The notes under the pieces are model-generated. The model saw only the letters and a program-made list of their open reading frames with translations, was not told the DNA's origin and did no database searches. The translations under genes were made by a program, and so were the position numbers. Shown here piece by piece: positions 7,562 through 17,534 of a DNA stretch of 64,000 bases. Within the stretch, counting starts at the first letter, position 1; each line of letters opens with the position of its first letter. Origin of the DNA: Stagnihabitans sp038231395 (GTDB lineage: Bacteria; Pseudomonadota; Alphaproteobacteria; Rhodobacterales; Rhodobacteraceae); the NCBI GenBank assembly GCA_038231395.1, contig JBBRLL010000020.1, positions 1 to 64,000 on the forward strand, given 5' to 3'.

Positions 7562-9139
7562 ATGCAAATAAATTGGACGCTTGGACTTCAGCTCTTGTTC
7601 ATCGCTTTTCTCGCCGCGTGTCTGGCTTTGACTGTGACAGTTCTGTTCGAACGCTACCAGAAACGTCGTCCCGTCTCGATCTTTTCAGAAGACACTTCAG
7701 CGACGGTTTTCCTGTTTGATGGCGAGGTGATGATTGACAGCACACCTGCTGCCCGTGCTCTTTTATCGACAAGTCAAATGCAGGGCACATCGTGGGCCAA
7801 GTTGATGTCTTATCTTGGACCGCATTTTGCCGACCTTGAGGTGAAGTTGCTGCGCCTGCCTTTTGAGGGCCAGCTTACGATGGCCTCGGCACCCCTGCGC
7901 GGAAACCCGTTGATGTTGCAAGCCGAACAGCGCGGTGGCCTGACACGTATGGTTCTGGCGGACCCCAGTCGGGATGATCGCATCGGCGGGCAAGATGTGC
8001 TGGCCCAACGTGCGGTGCAAGAAGAGCTGGACCTGCTCCGCAATGCGGTTGCCCGCACGCCGACCTTGATGTGGCGCGAGCGTGGAAATGGTGACGTCAT
8101 CTGGGCCAATGCCGCTTACATGATGCGCGCCACGGAAATTCTGGAGAGTGGGCAAGACCTGACCTGGCCGCTGCCCCGCCTGTTTGAACGACAGGCCAGC
8201 GCGCAAGGCGTCTCTGGCCAGCGGCAAAAACTGGCGCCGCGTGACGGAAAGCCGCTGTGGTATGAGTTGAGTGGCTGTGCGGATGGCGATGACCGGCTGG
8301 TTTTCGCGACAGGCGCCGACGCCGCTGTGCATGCCGAAACGTCACTCCGCGACTTCATGCTGACGCTGACCAAGACGTTTGCCCACCTTCATGTTGGCCT
8401 GGCGATCTTTGACAACCAACGCCAGCTGGTTCTTTTCAACCCGGCGTTGACAGACCTGACAGATCTGCCCGCCGATTTCCTGTCGATGCGGCCATCCTTG
8501 CTTTCGGTGCTGGACGGGATGCGCGACCGCAATATGATTCCCGAACCGAAGGACTACCGCGATTGGCGTCGACAGTTGATGGAGATGGAGCGCGCCGCAG
8601 CCTCTGGTCTTTATCAAGAGACGTGGAGCCTGCCGGGCGGCCAGACCTATCGCGTCACCGGTCGTCCGCATCCGAATGGTGCCTTGGCTCTGATGATCGA
8701 GGATATATCGGGCGAAATGCTGCGCACGCGCCGTTTCCGCGCGGATCTTGAGCTGAGCCAATTGGTGATTGACGAGGTGGATGAAGCGATTGCCGTCTTC
8801 TCGCCCGCCGGTCAGTTGGTGATTTCAAACGCCGGCTATGCGCGGCTTTGGGGTGCGGATCCGGCAGATAGTCTTGCAGATGCAACCTTGCGTTCGCTTT
8901 CGGCGCGCTGGCGGCAAGATTGTTCGCCGTGTTCGGTTTGGGCCGACCTTGAAGATTTCGCCTCCAACCCCAGCGACCGCTCGCAATGGAAGGCAGAGGT
9001 GCGCCTTTTGGATGGCCGTCTGATCGATTGCCGGTTTGCGCCCTTGTCCGGTGGCGTTACGATGACCGCATTCCGCCTGCGCGACGCCGGGGCCGGGCCA
9101 ATCGCCCTTCTGGCCAGCACGACGCTCAAACGGGCCTAA
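7562..9139 (+). CDS. Membrane-anchored multi-PAS protein without output domain
   Basis: Protein of 525 residues with one N-terminal membrane helix (about 6-29) followed by three PAS-like segments at roughly 155-255, 265-385 and 395-505. They carry typical starts (LLRNAVARTPTLMW; VGLAIFDNQRQLVLFN; EAIAVFSPAGQLVISN). It ends without a kinase, cyclase, GGDEF or HTH domain, so it lacks the catalytic part that normally accompanies such arrays. Homologues occupy the same place beside tsaE in related genomes, as far as I recall. It might act as a docking sensor for a separate kinase such as the adjacent RegB, but this is speculation. A terminator lies between it and regB, and tsaE starts 42 bp downstream. 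Confidence 0.75.
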   Translation: MQINWTLGLQLLFIAFLAACLALTVTVLFERYQKRRPVSIFSEDTSATVFLFDGEVMIDSTPAARALLSTSQMQGTSWAKLMSYLGPHFADLEVKLLRLPFEGQLTMASAPLRGNPLMLQAEQRGGLTRMVLADPSRDDRIGGQDVLAQRAVQEELDLLRNAVARTPTLMWRERGNGDVIWANAAYMMRATEILESGQDLTWPLPRLFERQASAQGVSGQRQKLAPRDGKPLWYELSGCADGDDRLVFATGADAAVHAETSLRDFMLTLTKTFAHLHVGLAIFDNQRQLVLFNPALTDLTDLPADFLSMRPSLLSVLDGMRDRNMIPEPKDYRDWRRQLMEMERAAASGLYQETWSLPGGQTYRVTGRPHPNGALALMIEDISGEMLRTRRFRADLELSQLVIDEVDEAIAVFSPAGQLVISNAGYARLWGADPADSLADATLRSLSARWRQDCSPCSVWADLEDFASNPSDRSQWKAEVRLLDGRLIDCRFAPLSGGVTMTAFRLRDAGAGPIALLASTTLKRA

Positions 9140-9181
9140 CGGGCGATTCCCTCTGCGGGAAACCTCAGCTAGACTTGGCGG

Positions 9182-10600
9182 ATGACAGCCGCCCTGACCC
9201 TTGACCTTCCCGATGAAGCCTGCACCGCCAGCCTTGGCCGTGCCCTTTCCGGCCTGCTGCGGGCTGGCGATTGCCTCTTGCTGGAAGGGTCGATCGGCGC
9301 CGGAAAGTCTCACCTCGCCCGCGCCTTTATCCGCGCCCGTCTGGGCGAGGCAGAGGATGTCCCCTCGCCCACCTTCACACTGGTGCAAACCTATCCGGGC
9401 CAACCAGAGATCTGGCATGCCGACCTTTACCGGCTGACCCATCCCGATGAGGTTTTGGAGCTTGGTCTGGACGACGCCTTTGCCACCGCAATATGCCTCA
9501 TCGAATGGCCTGATCGTCTTGGTCGGGCCCTGCCAGAAAACCCGCTGCACTTGCGGCTGGTCGCACGGGGCGAAGGCCGCGTTGCCTACCTTGATTTCGG
9601 CAACCGCCCTAGGTTTGGTGACAGCCTGCTGCGCCATTTTGGGGCCGAGAACTTCTTGACGCGCCATGAATGGCAAACCGCCCGGCGCAAGCCGCTGGTG
9701 GTCGACGCCTCGACACGGCGCTACCAAAGGCTGTCGCTGGCGGGACAAAAGGCTGTTCGGATGGACGCACCGCCCGGTCAGGTCGACAAAGCGACCGATT
9801 TTGCCAAGGTTGGCCGCCATCTTCTGGCGCTTGGTCTGTCTGCCCCACAGATCCTGGCCGATGATGCCGCGCAGGGATATCTTTTGCTGGAGGATTTGGG
9901 CGACAACCTTTACCCCGCGCAAATCGCCGCCGTCCCTGCGCTGGAACTGCGGCTCTATACAGAAGCAACCGACGTCCTGCTGCATCTGCAAGCCCAGCCG
10001 CCCGCGCCGAACCTACCCGATCTTTCGGCCACTGAATGGGCAGAGGCCGCTGCATTGGCTATCGACTGGTACCGGCGTGGCCCCGTGGGCACGGCTGTTG
10101 ATCGCGCTCAATTTGTCTCTATCCTTGCCAAAACCTTGCATCTTCATGCGGACGGCCCACGCGTGATGGCCTTACGCGACTACCACGCCGAAAACCTGCT
10201 TTGGTTGCCGGACCGTAAAGGCCTTGCACGCGTTGGCCTGTTGGATTTCCAACTCGCTCAGATGGGGCAGCCGGGCTACGACCTCGTCTCGCTTCTGCAG
10301 GACGCGCGCCGTCTGGTGCCCAAAGAGATCGAGGCCGCGATGATCCGGCGCTTTGCAAAGGCCACCGGCCACGATCTTGGCACGTTCCAAGCTGCCTATG
10401 CCGCCCTTGGTGCTCAACGTGCGCTGCGCATCCTCGGCATTTTTGCCAAACTTGCGGCAACTGAGGGCAAGACCCGCTACCTTTCGATGATCCCGCATGT
10501 CTGGCAGCAATTGAAACGCAATCTCACCAACCCGGCCCTGTCTGAGTTGCGAGAGGTTTGCGCCAAGCTTTTGCCGCCGCCTCAAACGGTGGTCACGTGA
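9182..10600 (+). CDS. TsaE tRNA t6A ATPase fused to AmgK-type sugar phosphotransferase
   Basis: One 472-residue reading frame holds two proteins usually encoded separately. Residues 1 to about 140 are TsaE, the ATPase needed for N6-threonylcarbamoyl-adenosine in tRNA: Walker A is GSIGAGKS (about 37-44), with SPTFTLV and WHADLYRL following. Residues from about 155 to the end are an aminoglycoside-phosphotransferase-fold kinase: an Ala/Ser-rich start (DASTRRYQRL), ALRDYHAENLLW with the catalytic Asp, and LLDFQLAQMG with the metal-binding Asp. The kinase half resembles AmgK, the anomeric MurNAc/GlcNAc kinase. The next gene is MurU, its partner in peptidoglycan sugar recycling. No frame break is seen at the junction. 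Fusions with this annotation are known in some Alphaproteobacteria. Confidence 0.88.
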   Translation: MTAALTLDLPDEACTASLGRALSGLLRAGDCLLLEGSIGAGKSHLARAFIRARLGEAEDVPSPTFTLVQTYPGQPEIWHADLYRLTHPDEVLELGLDDAFATAICLIEWPDRLGRALPENPLHLRLVARGEGRVAYLDFGNRPRFGDSLLRHFGAENFLTRHEWQTARRKPLVVDASTRRYQRLSLAGQKAVRMDAPPGQVDKATDFAKVGRHLLALGLSAPQILADDAAQGYLLLEDLGDNLYPAQIAAVPALELRLYTEATDVLLHLQAQPPAPNLPDLSATEWAEAAALAIDWYRRGPVGTAVDRAQFVSILAKTLHLHADGPRVMALRDYHAENLLWLPDRKGLARVGLLDFQLAQMGQPGYDLVSLLQDARRLVPKEIEAAMIRRFAKATGHDLGTFQAAYAALGAQRALRILGIFAKLAATEGKTRYLSMIPHVWQQLKRNLTNPALSELREVCAKLLPPPQTVVT

Positions 10601-11283
10601 TCTTCCCCGTCATGTTGTTCGCAGCAGGGTTTGGCACGCGGATGGGGGCCTTGACCCAAAACTGCCCCAAGCCGCTCCTCAAAGTGGCTGGCAAAACGCT
10701 GCTGGATCATGCGCTGGACCTTTGCAAGCCAGAGATTGTCGGGAAAAAGGTGGTGAACCTCCACTTTCTTGGCGACCAGATCGCCCAACATTTGCAAGGT
10801 CACGACAGCGCTGTGTCGTGGGAGGACACAATCCTTGAAACCGGCGGTGGTCTGCGCGCCGCCCTGCCGCTTTTGGGGGCAAGTCCGGTAGGCCCGGTGG
10901 TGACGCTGAACACTGACGCGGTCTGGACCGGCGCCAATCCTTTGGCCGAACTTTCTGCCGCTTGGGACGATAGCATGGACGCGCTTTTGCTGCTTTCGCC
11001 GATAGCGCAGGCCATCGGGCATCAGGGCAGCGGGGACTTTTTGACTGATGCGGCCGGCCACCTGCAACGGGCGAACGGTGCGCCGGGCTTGGTTTACCTT
11101 GGCGCCCAGATCATCCGCACCGATCGGCTGGCCGAGGTGGAGCAGGCTAAATTCTCTCTCAACCTGCTTTGGGACCAGATGATCGCCGACGGGCGCGCTT
11201 TTGGGGTTCTGCATCACGGCGGCTGGTGTGATGTGGGTCATCCTGCTGCAATTGGGCTGGCTGAAAGGATGCTGAATGGCTGA
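10597..11283 (+). CDS. murU: Nucleotidyltransferase, MurU-like (MurNAc-1-phosphate uridylyltransferase)
   Basis: NTP-transferase family protein of about 228 residues. The nucleotide-binding signature is FAAGFGTRMGALTQNCPKPL near the N-terminus, followed by ETGGGLRAALP and TLNTDAVW with a metal-binding Asp. MurU converts MurNAc-1-phosphate to UDP-MurNAc in the recycling route that bypasses de novo synthesis; the upstream kinase domain would supply its substrate. The start is taken as the GTG at 10597, which overlaps the previous stop (GTGA); an ATG at 10612 is the alternative. It overlaps addB by 8 bases at its 3' end, so the genes are translationally coupled. Confidence 0.82.
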   Translation: MIFPVMLFAAGFGTRMGALTQNCPKPLLKVAGKTLLDHALDLCKPEIVGKKVVNLHFLGDQIAQHLQGHDSAVSWEDTILETGGGLRAALPLLGASPVGPVVTLNTDAVWTGANPLAELSAAWDDSMDALLLLSPIAQAIGHQGSGDFLTDAAGHLQRANGAPGLVYLGAQIIRTDRLAEVEQAKFSLNLLWDQMIADGRAFGVLHHGGWCDVGHPAAIGLAERMLNG

Positions 11284-14194
11284 AAAGGTCTTCTACCTGC
11301 CGCCCGGCGTGGATTTTGCCGCTCAACTGGTGTTGGGCCTGAAGGAACGCATTGCAGGCGGGCCGGAAGCAATGGCGCGAGTGAACTTGTACCTCAACAG
11401 CCAAAGGATGCGTCGGCGGGTGACCGATGGCTTCGTGCAAAGCGGTGCCAGCTTTCTGCCCCGGATGTACGTGTTGTCAGAACTGGCGCAAAATCTGATC
11501 CTTGCAGACCTGCCAGCACCTGCTTCCGCGCTTCGGCGGCAACTGGACCTTGCACGCCTGATTGACGGACTTTTGCAGGCGCAGCCCGATCTCGCGCCGC
11601 GCGCCGCGTTGTTCGACCTTGCCCGCAGCCTTGGCCTGCTGCTGGATGAGATGCAGGATGAAGGCGTCGCGGCTGAGACGATCTCGGCTCTTGACGTCTC
11701 GAGCCATTCCGAACATTGGGCGCGAACTCAGGCGTTTTTGCGGATTGTTGCCCCCTTGATGGCTTCCAGCGACCTCCCGGCCCGCCACCGAATTGCGACA
11801 GAGCGGCTGGCCGAAGTCTGGAAAACCGCGCCACCGCAAGGGCCAGTCATTGTCGCAGGCTCCACCGGGTCGCGGGGGCACGTGGGCGTGTTGATGCGCG
11901 CTGTGGTGAAATTGCCGCAGGGAATGCTTGTGTTGCCGGGCTTTGATACTGACATGCCGGACACCGTTTGGGCGCAGATGGATGATGCGTTGAGCGCGGA
12001 AGATCATCCGCAATTCCGCTTCCGCCGCCTGATGGATGCACTGGACATGCCGCCCTCGGCGTTTCAGCCCTGGCGAAAGGTGAAGCCCTGCGACCCTGAC
12101 CGCAACAGGTTGATATCCCTGTCCCTTCGACCTGCCCCGGTCACCGATCAATGGTTGGTGGAGGGGCAGGATCTGCCCGATCTGACGGCAGCCACTGCCA
12201 ACATGACCCTGGTCAAGGCCACAAATCCCCGGCAAGAGGCGTTGACCCTTGCCTTGATCCTGCGCCGCGCTGTCTTTGATGGGCAAAAGGCAGCACTGGT
12301 CACGCCCGACCGCAATTTGGCGCGACGGGTGACCACGCAATTGGATCGTTGGGGCATCATGCCCGACGATTCCGCCGGAGAGCCGCTGGCGCTTTCGGCG
12401 ACAGGACGATTGCTGCGCCACGTTGCCCGCGCCTTTGAGGCGCCTTTGACCGCCGATGCGTTGATGGTGCTGTTGAAACATCCGCTGGCTGGCAGCGGCG
12501 GTGACCGGGGATGGCATCTTTTGCTGACCCGCGATCTTGAACTGCAATTGCGCCGGAAGGGCCCGGCTTTCCCAAACCCGGAAGCGCTGATAGCTTGGGC
12601 ATCAGCGCGAAACGATGCGCAGGCACTGCCGTGGGCACAGGCGCTGGTCAAGGTGTTGGATCTGATCGCCTCACCCCCTGCCGAAACGCTCGCCGCGCAT
12701 GTTGCCCGCCACTTTGCCACGGTTGATGCCCTGGCGCGTGGTACTGCGGACGTCGGCGTGGGTGAGTTATGGGCGCGCGAATCCGGCATCGCCGCCGCCA
12801 AACTGATGGACATGCTGTTCCGCGAGTCCGACCATGAAAGCCTGCTATCAACTGCCGATTATCGCATGTTGTTCGATGGCCTGATCGGCAAGGAAGAGGT
12901 TCGCAGCCCGCTGACCGGCCACCCGTTGATCGCCTTTCACGGTCCGCGTGAGGCGCGGGAAATCGAGGCGGATCTGGTCATCATCGCCGGTTTGAACGAA
13001 GGGACCTGGCCTGCCGCCTCTGATCCTGACCCTTGGCTGAACCGCAAAATGCGCAAGGATGCGGGTCTGTTATTGCCCGAACGCCAGATCGGCCTTTCGG
13101 CACACGACTATCAGCAAGCGGTTGCCGCTCCGCAGGTCATTCTGTCGCGGGCCCTGCGCGATGCTGAAGCGGAGACGGTTCCCGCGCGATGGCTCAACCG
13201 GCTTTGCAACCTGATGGCGGGCCTGCCGACGCGTCGTGGCCCTGAGGCTTTGGCTGACATGGAGGCGCGCGGGCAAGCCTGGCTGACCCTCTCCGCAGCG
13301 TTGGAGCGGCCTGAAACACCCGTAAAACCCGCCGATCGCCCCAGACCACGGCCCCCAATTGCTGCGCGGCCCAAGGAACTATCGCTGACAAGGATCAGAA
13401 CCCTGATCCGCGATCCCTATGCGATCTATGCGCAATATATTCTGAAGCTTCGACCGCTTGATCCATTGCGCCCACGGCCCGATCCGCGCGACAGGGGCAC
13501 GGCCTTGCACCGTATCCTGGAGCGTTTTGTCCGCGAAAGACCCGAAACCGAAGACCACGACGCGGCCCATGCCCGCTTGTTGCAAATCGGCGCGGCGGTG
13601 TTGGCGGAGGAGACGCCCTTCCCTTCTGCCCGAACGCTGTGGCTGGCGCGGCTGGAACGGGCCGCAGATCATTTTCTGCATCAGGATCAGAAGCTTGGCG
13701 GCACCACTCTGCAAATCGAAAAGAAAGGTATGGTCAAAGTTGACGGCACCGATTTCACCCTTTCCGGTACGCCGGACCGCATAGACGCTTTGCCCGACGA
13801 CCGCTTGCATCTGATCGATTACAAGACCGGCACCCCTCCCAGCAAGTTGCAACAGAAGAGGTTTGACCTGCAACTGCATCTGGCCGCTGCGATGGCGGAG
13901 CGGGGCGGCTTTACCCCGCATCCCATGGAGGTGGCGCAGATCAGCTATATCGGGCTTGGCACGTCCGAAAAGGTCGAGGAAACTTTGCTGACCCCGGCCG
14001 AGATCACCTCGGTTTGGGAGCGGTTTGTGACCCTGATCAAGGTATATGGCGACCCGAACACCGGCTACACCTCACGGCGAGCGGTGATCGAAATGCATAG
14101 CCCCGGTGACTATGACCACCTCGCCCGTTTTGGCGAATGGGATATGACTGACCGCCCCGTTTCCGTTCAGGTGGGCCAAGATGACCCCCTTTGA
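11276..14194 (+). CDS. addB: Double-strand break repair protein AddB
   Basis: Protein of 972 residues, the B subunit of the AddAB helicase-nuclease that resects double-strand breaks and loads RecA. The N-terminal half is the inactivated UvrD-like helicase fold. The C-terminal RecB-type nuclease is visible with RGTALHRILERF at about 740, GTPDRIDAL at about 830, and HLIDYKTGTP with the catalytic Asp and Lys at about 845. I see no Cys cluster in the C-terminal nuclease, unlike the iron-sulfur AddB of Firmicutes; this agrees with the shorter alphaproteobacterial type. The gene overlaps murU (8 bp) and addA (14 bp). Confidence 0.95.
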   Translation: MAEKVFYLPPGVDFAAQLVLGLKERIAGGPEAMARVNLYLNSQRMRRRVTDGFVQSGASFLPRMYVLSELAQNLILADLPAPASALRRQLDLARLIDGLLQAQPDLAPRAALFDLARSLGLLLDEMQDEGVAAETISALDVSSHSEHWARTQAFLRIVAPLMASSDLPARHRIATERLAEVWKTAPPQGPVIVAGSTGSRGHVGVLMRAVVKLPQGMLVLPGFDTDMPDTVWAQMDDALSAEDHPQFRFRRLMDALDMPPSAFQPWRKVKPCDPDRNRLISLSLRPAPVTDQWLVEGQDLPDLTAATANMTLVKATNPRQEALTLALILRRAVFDGQKAALVTPDRNLARRVTTQLDRWGIMPDDSAGEPLALSATGRLLRHVARAFEAPLTADALMVLLKHPLAGSGGDRGWHLLLTRDLELQLRRKGPAFPNPEALIAWASARNDAQALPWAQALVKVLDLIASPPAETLAAHVARHFATVDALARGTADVGVGELWARESGIAAAKLMDMLFRESDHESLLSTADYRMLFDGLIGKEEVRSPLTGHPLIAFHGPREAREIEADLVIIAGLNEGTWPAASDPDPWLNRKMRKDAGLLLPERQIGLSAHDYQQAVAAPQVILSRALRDAEAETVPARWLNRLCNLMAGLPTRRGPEALADMEARGQAWLTLSAALERPETPVKPADRPRPRPPIAARPKELSLTRIRTLIRDPYAIYAQYILKLRPLDPLRPRPDPRDRGTALHRILERFVRERPETEDHDAAHARLLQIGAAVLAEETPFPSARTLWLARLERAADHFLHQDQKLGGTTLQIEKKGMVKVDGTDFTLSGTPDRIDALPDDRLHLIDYKTGTPPSKLQQKRFDLQLHLAAAMAERGGFTPHPMEVAQISYIGLGTSEKVEETLLTPAEITSVWERFVTLIKVYGDPNTGYTSRRAVIEMHSPGDYDHLARFGEWDMTDRPVSVQVGQDDPL

Positions 14195-17100
14195 AGCCAC
14201 AAGCGCGCAGGTCAAGGCCGCTGACCCTGCCTCCTCAACCTGGCTTTCCGCCAACGCCGGTTCTGGCAAGACCCGCGTCCTGACCGACCGGGTGGCAAGG
14301 CTGCTTTTGGCTGATGTAGAGCCACAACGCATCCTGTGTCTGACCTATACCAAAGCCGCCGCTACAGAGATGCAAAACCGCTTGTTTCAGCGTTTGGGGG
14401 AATGGGCGATGATGCCGGATGACCGGTTGACCGTCGCGCTGGCAGAACTGGGCGAGATTGTGGCGCTTGACCGTGCCCATCTTGGTCGCGCCCGCCGCCT
14501 GTTTGCCCGCGCGATTGAAACGCCGGGCGGTTTGCGCATCCAGACGATCCACAGCTTTTGCGCCAGCCTGCTGCGGCGTTTTCCGTTGGAGGCTGGTGTC
14601 TCTCCGAACTTCGTTGAACTGGATGACAGGGCCGCGAGGCTACTGCGGCAGGATATATTGGAGGAGATGGCCGATACCCGCGCGCCCGATGCCGTGCGGC
14701 AGGCAGCCCTGGTGTTTCGCGGCGAGGATTTCACCACATTGATGGAGGAGGTTGCGAGGCATCCCGACGGCTTTTCAGGCTCTGTTGCGGCGGCTTTTGA
14801 CGTGTCTGTCGGAGAAAGCGCGCAGAACCTTTTGGCGGATGTGTTTTTGGGCGATGAGGCCGACATCATGGCTGCCCTGCTGCACGCTCTTGCAAGGGGT
14901 AGCGCAAATGACCAAAAAGCCCATGTTAGACTTGCAGCGTTGGACCTGTCTCGTCTTAACCTTGACATTCTGGAGCAGCTGGAAAGCGTTTTCCTGTTCG
15001 TGTCCGGCCCACGGGCTGGCATGGCCAAGATCGGAGAGTTTCCAACCAAACCGACACGGGCGAGGATTGCTGATTTGATGCCGGGTCTGGAAAACCTGAT
15101 GACCCGCGTGGAAATTGCCCGCCCGCGTCGCCAGGTTTTGCAGGCGTTGGGAAAGACCGAAGCAATTTATGGGTTCGCCAGAGCCTTCCTGCCGGTTTAC
15201 GCGCAACGAAAGGCGGCGCAGGGGTTGCTCGACTTTGACGACCTGATCGCCAGGGCGCGACAGTTGTTGTCAAACCCTTCCGTTGCCGCTTGGGTTTTGT
15301 TCCGGCTGGATGGCGGGATTGATCACGTTCTGGTCGACGAGGCGCAGGATACTTCGCCCGAACAGTGGCGGGTGATTGAACTGCTGACGGCCGAATTCAC
15401 CGCTGGCGAAGGGTCACGGCCGGGTGGGCGAACCTTGTTTGTGGTGGGTGATAAAAAGCAGTCGATCTACTCGTTTCAGGGTGCCGATGTCGCCGCATTT
15501 GATAAAAAACAGGCTCTGTTTCAGGGGAATTTCCGTGCAGCCCGGCAAAATTTTCAGACCCTGCCGCTTGAATATTCCTTTCGCTCCTCTCCTGCCATCC
15601 TGAACGTTGTGGATGCCGCTTTGGGTTCACTTTCGGCGCGGGCGTTGGGTTCAGTTGTTAGCCACCGCGCTTGCTTTCCTGATCTGCCGGGCCGGGTTGA
15701 CTTGTGGCCGCTGATTGAGGCGGAGGATGAAAAGGACGATATCCACTTTGAAGATCCGGTTGACCTGATCCGCGAAAGTCATCCGGTGGCCCAATTGGCT
15801 GACAAGATTTCCCGTGAAATAGAGACGCTTTTGGCCAAGGGCGCGCAGATCATGACCCGGCGCGGGGCGCGTCCGGTGCATGCCGGCGACTTCCTGATCC
15901 TTGTGCAAACGCGGGGGCCATTGTTCAACGAAATCATCCGGGCTTGCAAAGCGCGGGATCTGCCGATTGCCGGAGCCGACCGGTTGAAGCTGGGCGAGGA
16001 GATGGCCGTCAAGGATTTGGTGGCGTTGCTGAACTTTCTTGCCACGCCAGAGGATGATCTTTCATTGGCTGCGGTGCTGCGCTCTCCTCTCATCGGCATT
16101 ACTGAGGCGGAGCTTTATGCGCTTGCCCATCCTCGTCCCGGCTATCTGTGGGAGGCGATGCGCAATCTGGACCTGCCAGCCGTTACTTTGCTGAAAGACC
16201 TGCGCAATCGGGTCGATTTCCTGCGCCCCTATGATCTGTTGGAGCGCGCACTTGTGCATCACGATGGCCGTCGCAAGTTGATCGCGCGGCTGGGGGCCGA
16301 GGCGGAGGACGCGATTGACGAGCTGCTCAATCAGGCCCTTGCCTACGAACGCACCGCGGTTCCCAGTCTGACAGGCTTTTTGTCCTGGCTGGAGGCTGAT
16401 CAGGTGCAGGTCAAGCGGCAGGCCGATGGCGCGGGCGGGCGGATCCGGGTGATGACGGTGCATGGGTCGAAGGGGTTGGAGTCAGAGATCGTTATCCTGC
16501 CCGACACCGCCGACCGTCACCCGCAAGAGCGCAACACCCTGCTGACCGACGCCGACGGCCGCGTGCTGTGGAAAACCAACGTTGATGACAGTCCGCCGCT
16601 GATTGCCGCCTTGCGGGAGCAAAATCAGGCCCGCGATGGCGAGGAAAACCTGCGCCTGCTGTATGTTGCCATGACACGCGCGCGCTGCTGGCTGATGGTA
16701 GCGGGCGCGGGTAAATCGAAAAAGGACGGAACCTGGCACAATATTATCGCTGCGGGCATGGCCAAGCTGGCGGTCGAAGCGATCCCCAATGGGGTGCGCT
16801 ATCAAACCGGGCTCTGGCCGCAGGATGCAAATACGGCTGATCTTGTGAAGCTTGGACCCGCCGTCAGCGCACCGTGGATGCTGGATCAGGCTGACAAGCC
16901 CGAAAAAACCCGCCTTGCACTGTCGCCATCAGACCTTGGCGGGGCCAAGGCGCTGCCGGGCATGGGGGATGATACCGAAGTGGCAAAGGCACGCGGTACG
17001 GCGCTGCACCTTTTGTTGCAACATCTTCCCGACCATCCACAAGCCGATTGGGACCGGATTGCCCGCCATTTGATTAAGGACTTGACGGCAGACGTATTGC

Positions 17101-17480
17101 CTCAGGCGATGCGCCTGCTCAATGACCTTACACTCTGCGCTGTGTTCGAAAGCGGTAGCCTGGCGGAAGTTGCCGTCACGGCGCCCTGGGGCGATCAGCG
17201 TTTTCATGGCGCAATCGATCGGCTGGTCGTATCCGATGACCGCATCCTTGCCGTGGACTTCAAAAGCAACCGCACGGTGCCCGCCACTTCAGACACGATT
17301 CCGGAAGGGATTTTGCGTCAGATGGGGGCCTATCTGCACATCTTGCAAAGCCTATACGCCGACCGCACGATTGACTTGTGCATCCTGTGGACGCAAACCG
17401 GCCAGCTTATGCCGCTAGACCCCGATATGGTGAGGGCGGCCCTTGGTCGTGCCACAATGGTTGGTGGCACGGGCCCTTGA
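14181..17480 (+). CDS. addA: Double-strand break repair helicase AddA
   Basis: UvrD/RecB-type helicase-nuclease of 1,099 residues. Motif I (Walker A) is ANAGSGKT at 24-31, motif Ia TYTKAAATEM, motif II VDEAQDTSPEQW at about 385, motif III VVGDKKQSIYSFQGA at about 425, motif V VMTVHGSKGLE near 757, and motif VI LLYVAMTRAR near 825. The C-terminal nuclease carries AVDFKSNR at about 1,025. All helicase and nuclease signatures are present, so it should be active. It starts inside the 3' end of addB, and trxA follows after 54 bp. Confidence 0.97.
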   Translation: MTPFEATSAQVKAADPASSTWLSANAGSGKTRVLTDRVARLLLADVEPQRILCLTYTKAAATEMQNRLFQRLGEWAMMPDDRLTVALAELGEIVALDRAHLGRARRLFARAIETPGGLRIQTIHSFCASLLRRFPLEAGVSPNFVELDDRAARLLRQDILEEMADTRAPDAVRQAALVFRGEDFTTLMEEVARHPDGFSGSVAAAFDVSVGESAQNLLADVFLGDEADIMAALLHALARGSANDQKAHVRLAALDLSRLNLDILEQLESVFLFVSGPRAGMAKIGEFPTKPTRARIADLMPGLENLMTRVEIARPRRQVLQALGKTEAIYGFARAFLPVYAQRKAAQGLLDFDDLIARARQLLSNPSVAAWVLFRLDGGIDHVLVDEAQDTSPEQWRVIELLTAEFTAGEGSRPGGRTLFVVGDKKQSIYSFQGADVAAFDKKQALFQGNFRAARQNFQTLPLEYSFRSSPAILNVVDAALGSLSARALGSVVSHRACFPDLPGRVDLWPLIEAEDEKDDIHFEDPVDLIRESHPVAQLADKISREIETLLAKGAQIMTRRGARPVHAGDFLILVQTRGPLFNEIIRACKARDLPIAGADRLKLGEEMAVKDLVALLNFLATPEDDLSLAAVLRSPLIGITEAELYALAHPRPGYLWEAMRNLDLPAVTLLKDLRNRVDFLRPYDLLERALVHHDGRRKLIARLGAEAEDAIDELLNQALAYERTAVPSLTGFLSWLEADQVQVKRQADGAGGRIRVMTVHGSKGLESEIVILPDTADRHPQERNTLLTDADGRVLWKTNVDDSPPLIAALREQNQARDGEENLRLLYVAMTRARCWLMVAGAGKSKKDGTWHNIIAAGMAKLAVEAIPNGVRYQTGLWPQDANTADLVKLGPAVSAPWMLDQADKPEKTRLALSPSDLGGAKALPGMGDDTEVAKARGTALHLLLQHLPDHPQADWDRIARHLIKDLTADVLPQAMRLLNDLTLCAVFESGSLAEVAVTAPWGDQRFHGAIDRLVVSDDRILAVDFKSNRTVPATSDTIPEGILRQMGAYLHILQSLYADRTIDLCILWTQTGQLMPLDPDMVRAALGRATMVGGTGP

Positions 17481-17534
17481 CGTAGCCGTGTACCAACCCT
17501 AGGTTCAATGTCTGAAATCCCTAGGAGAACACTT

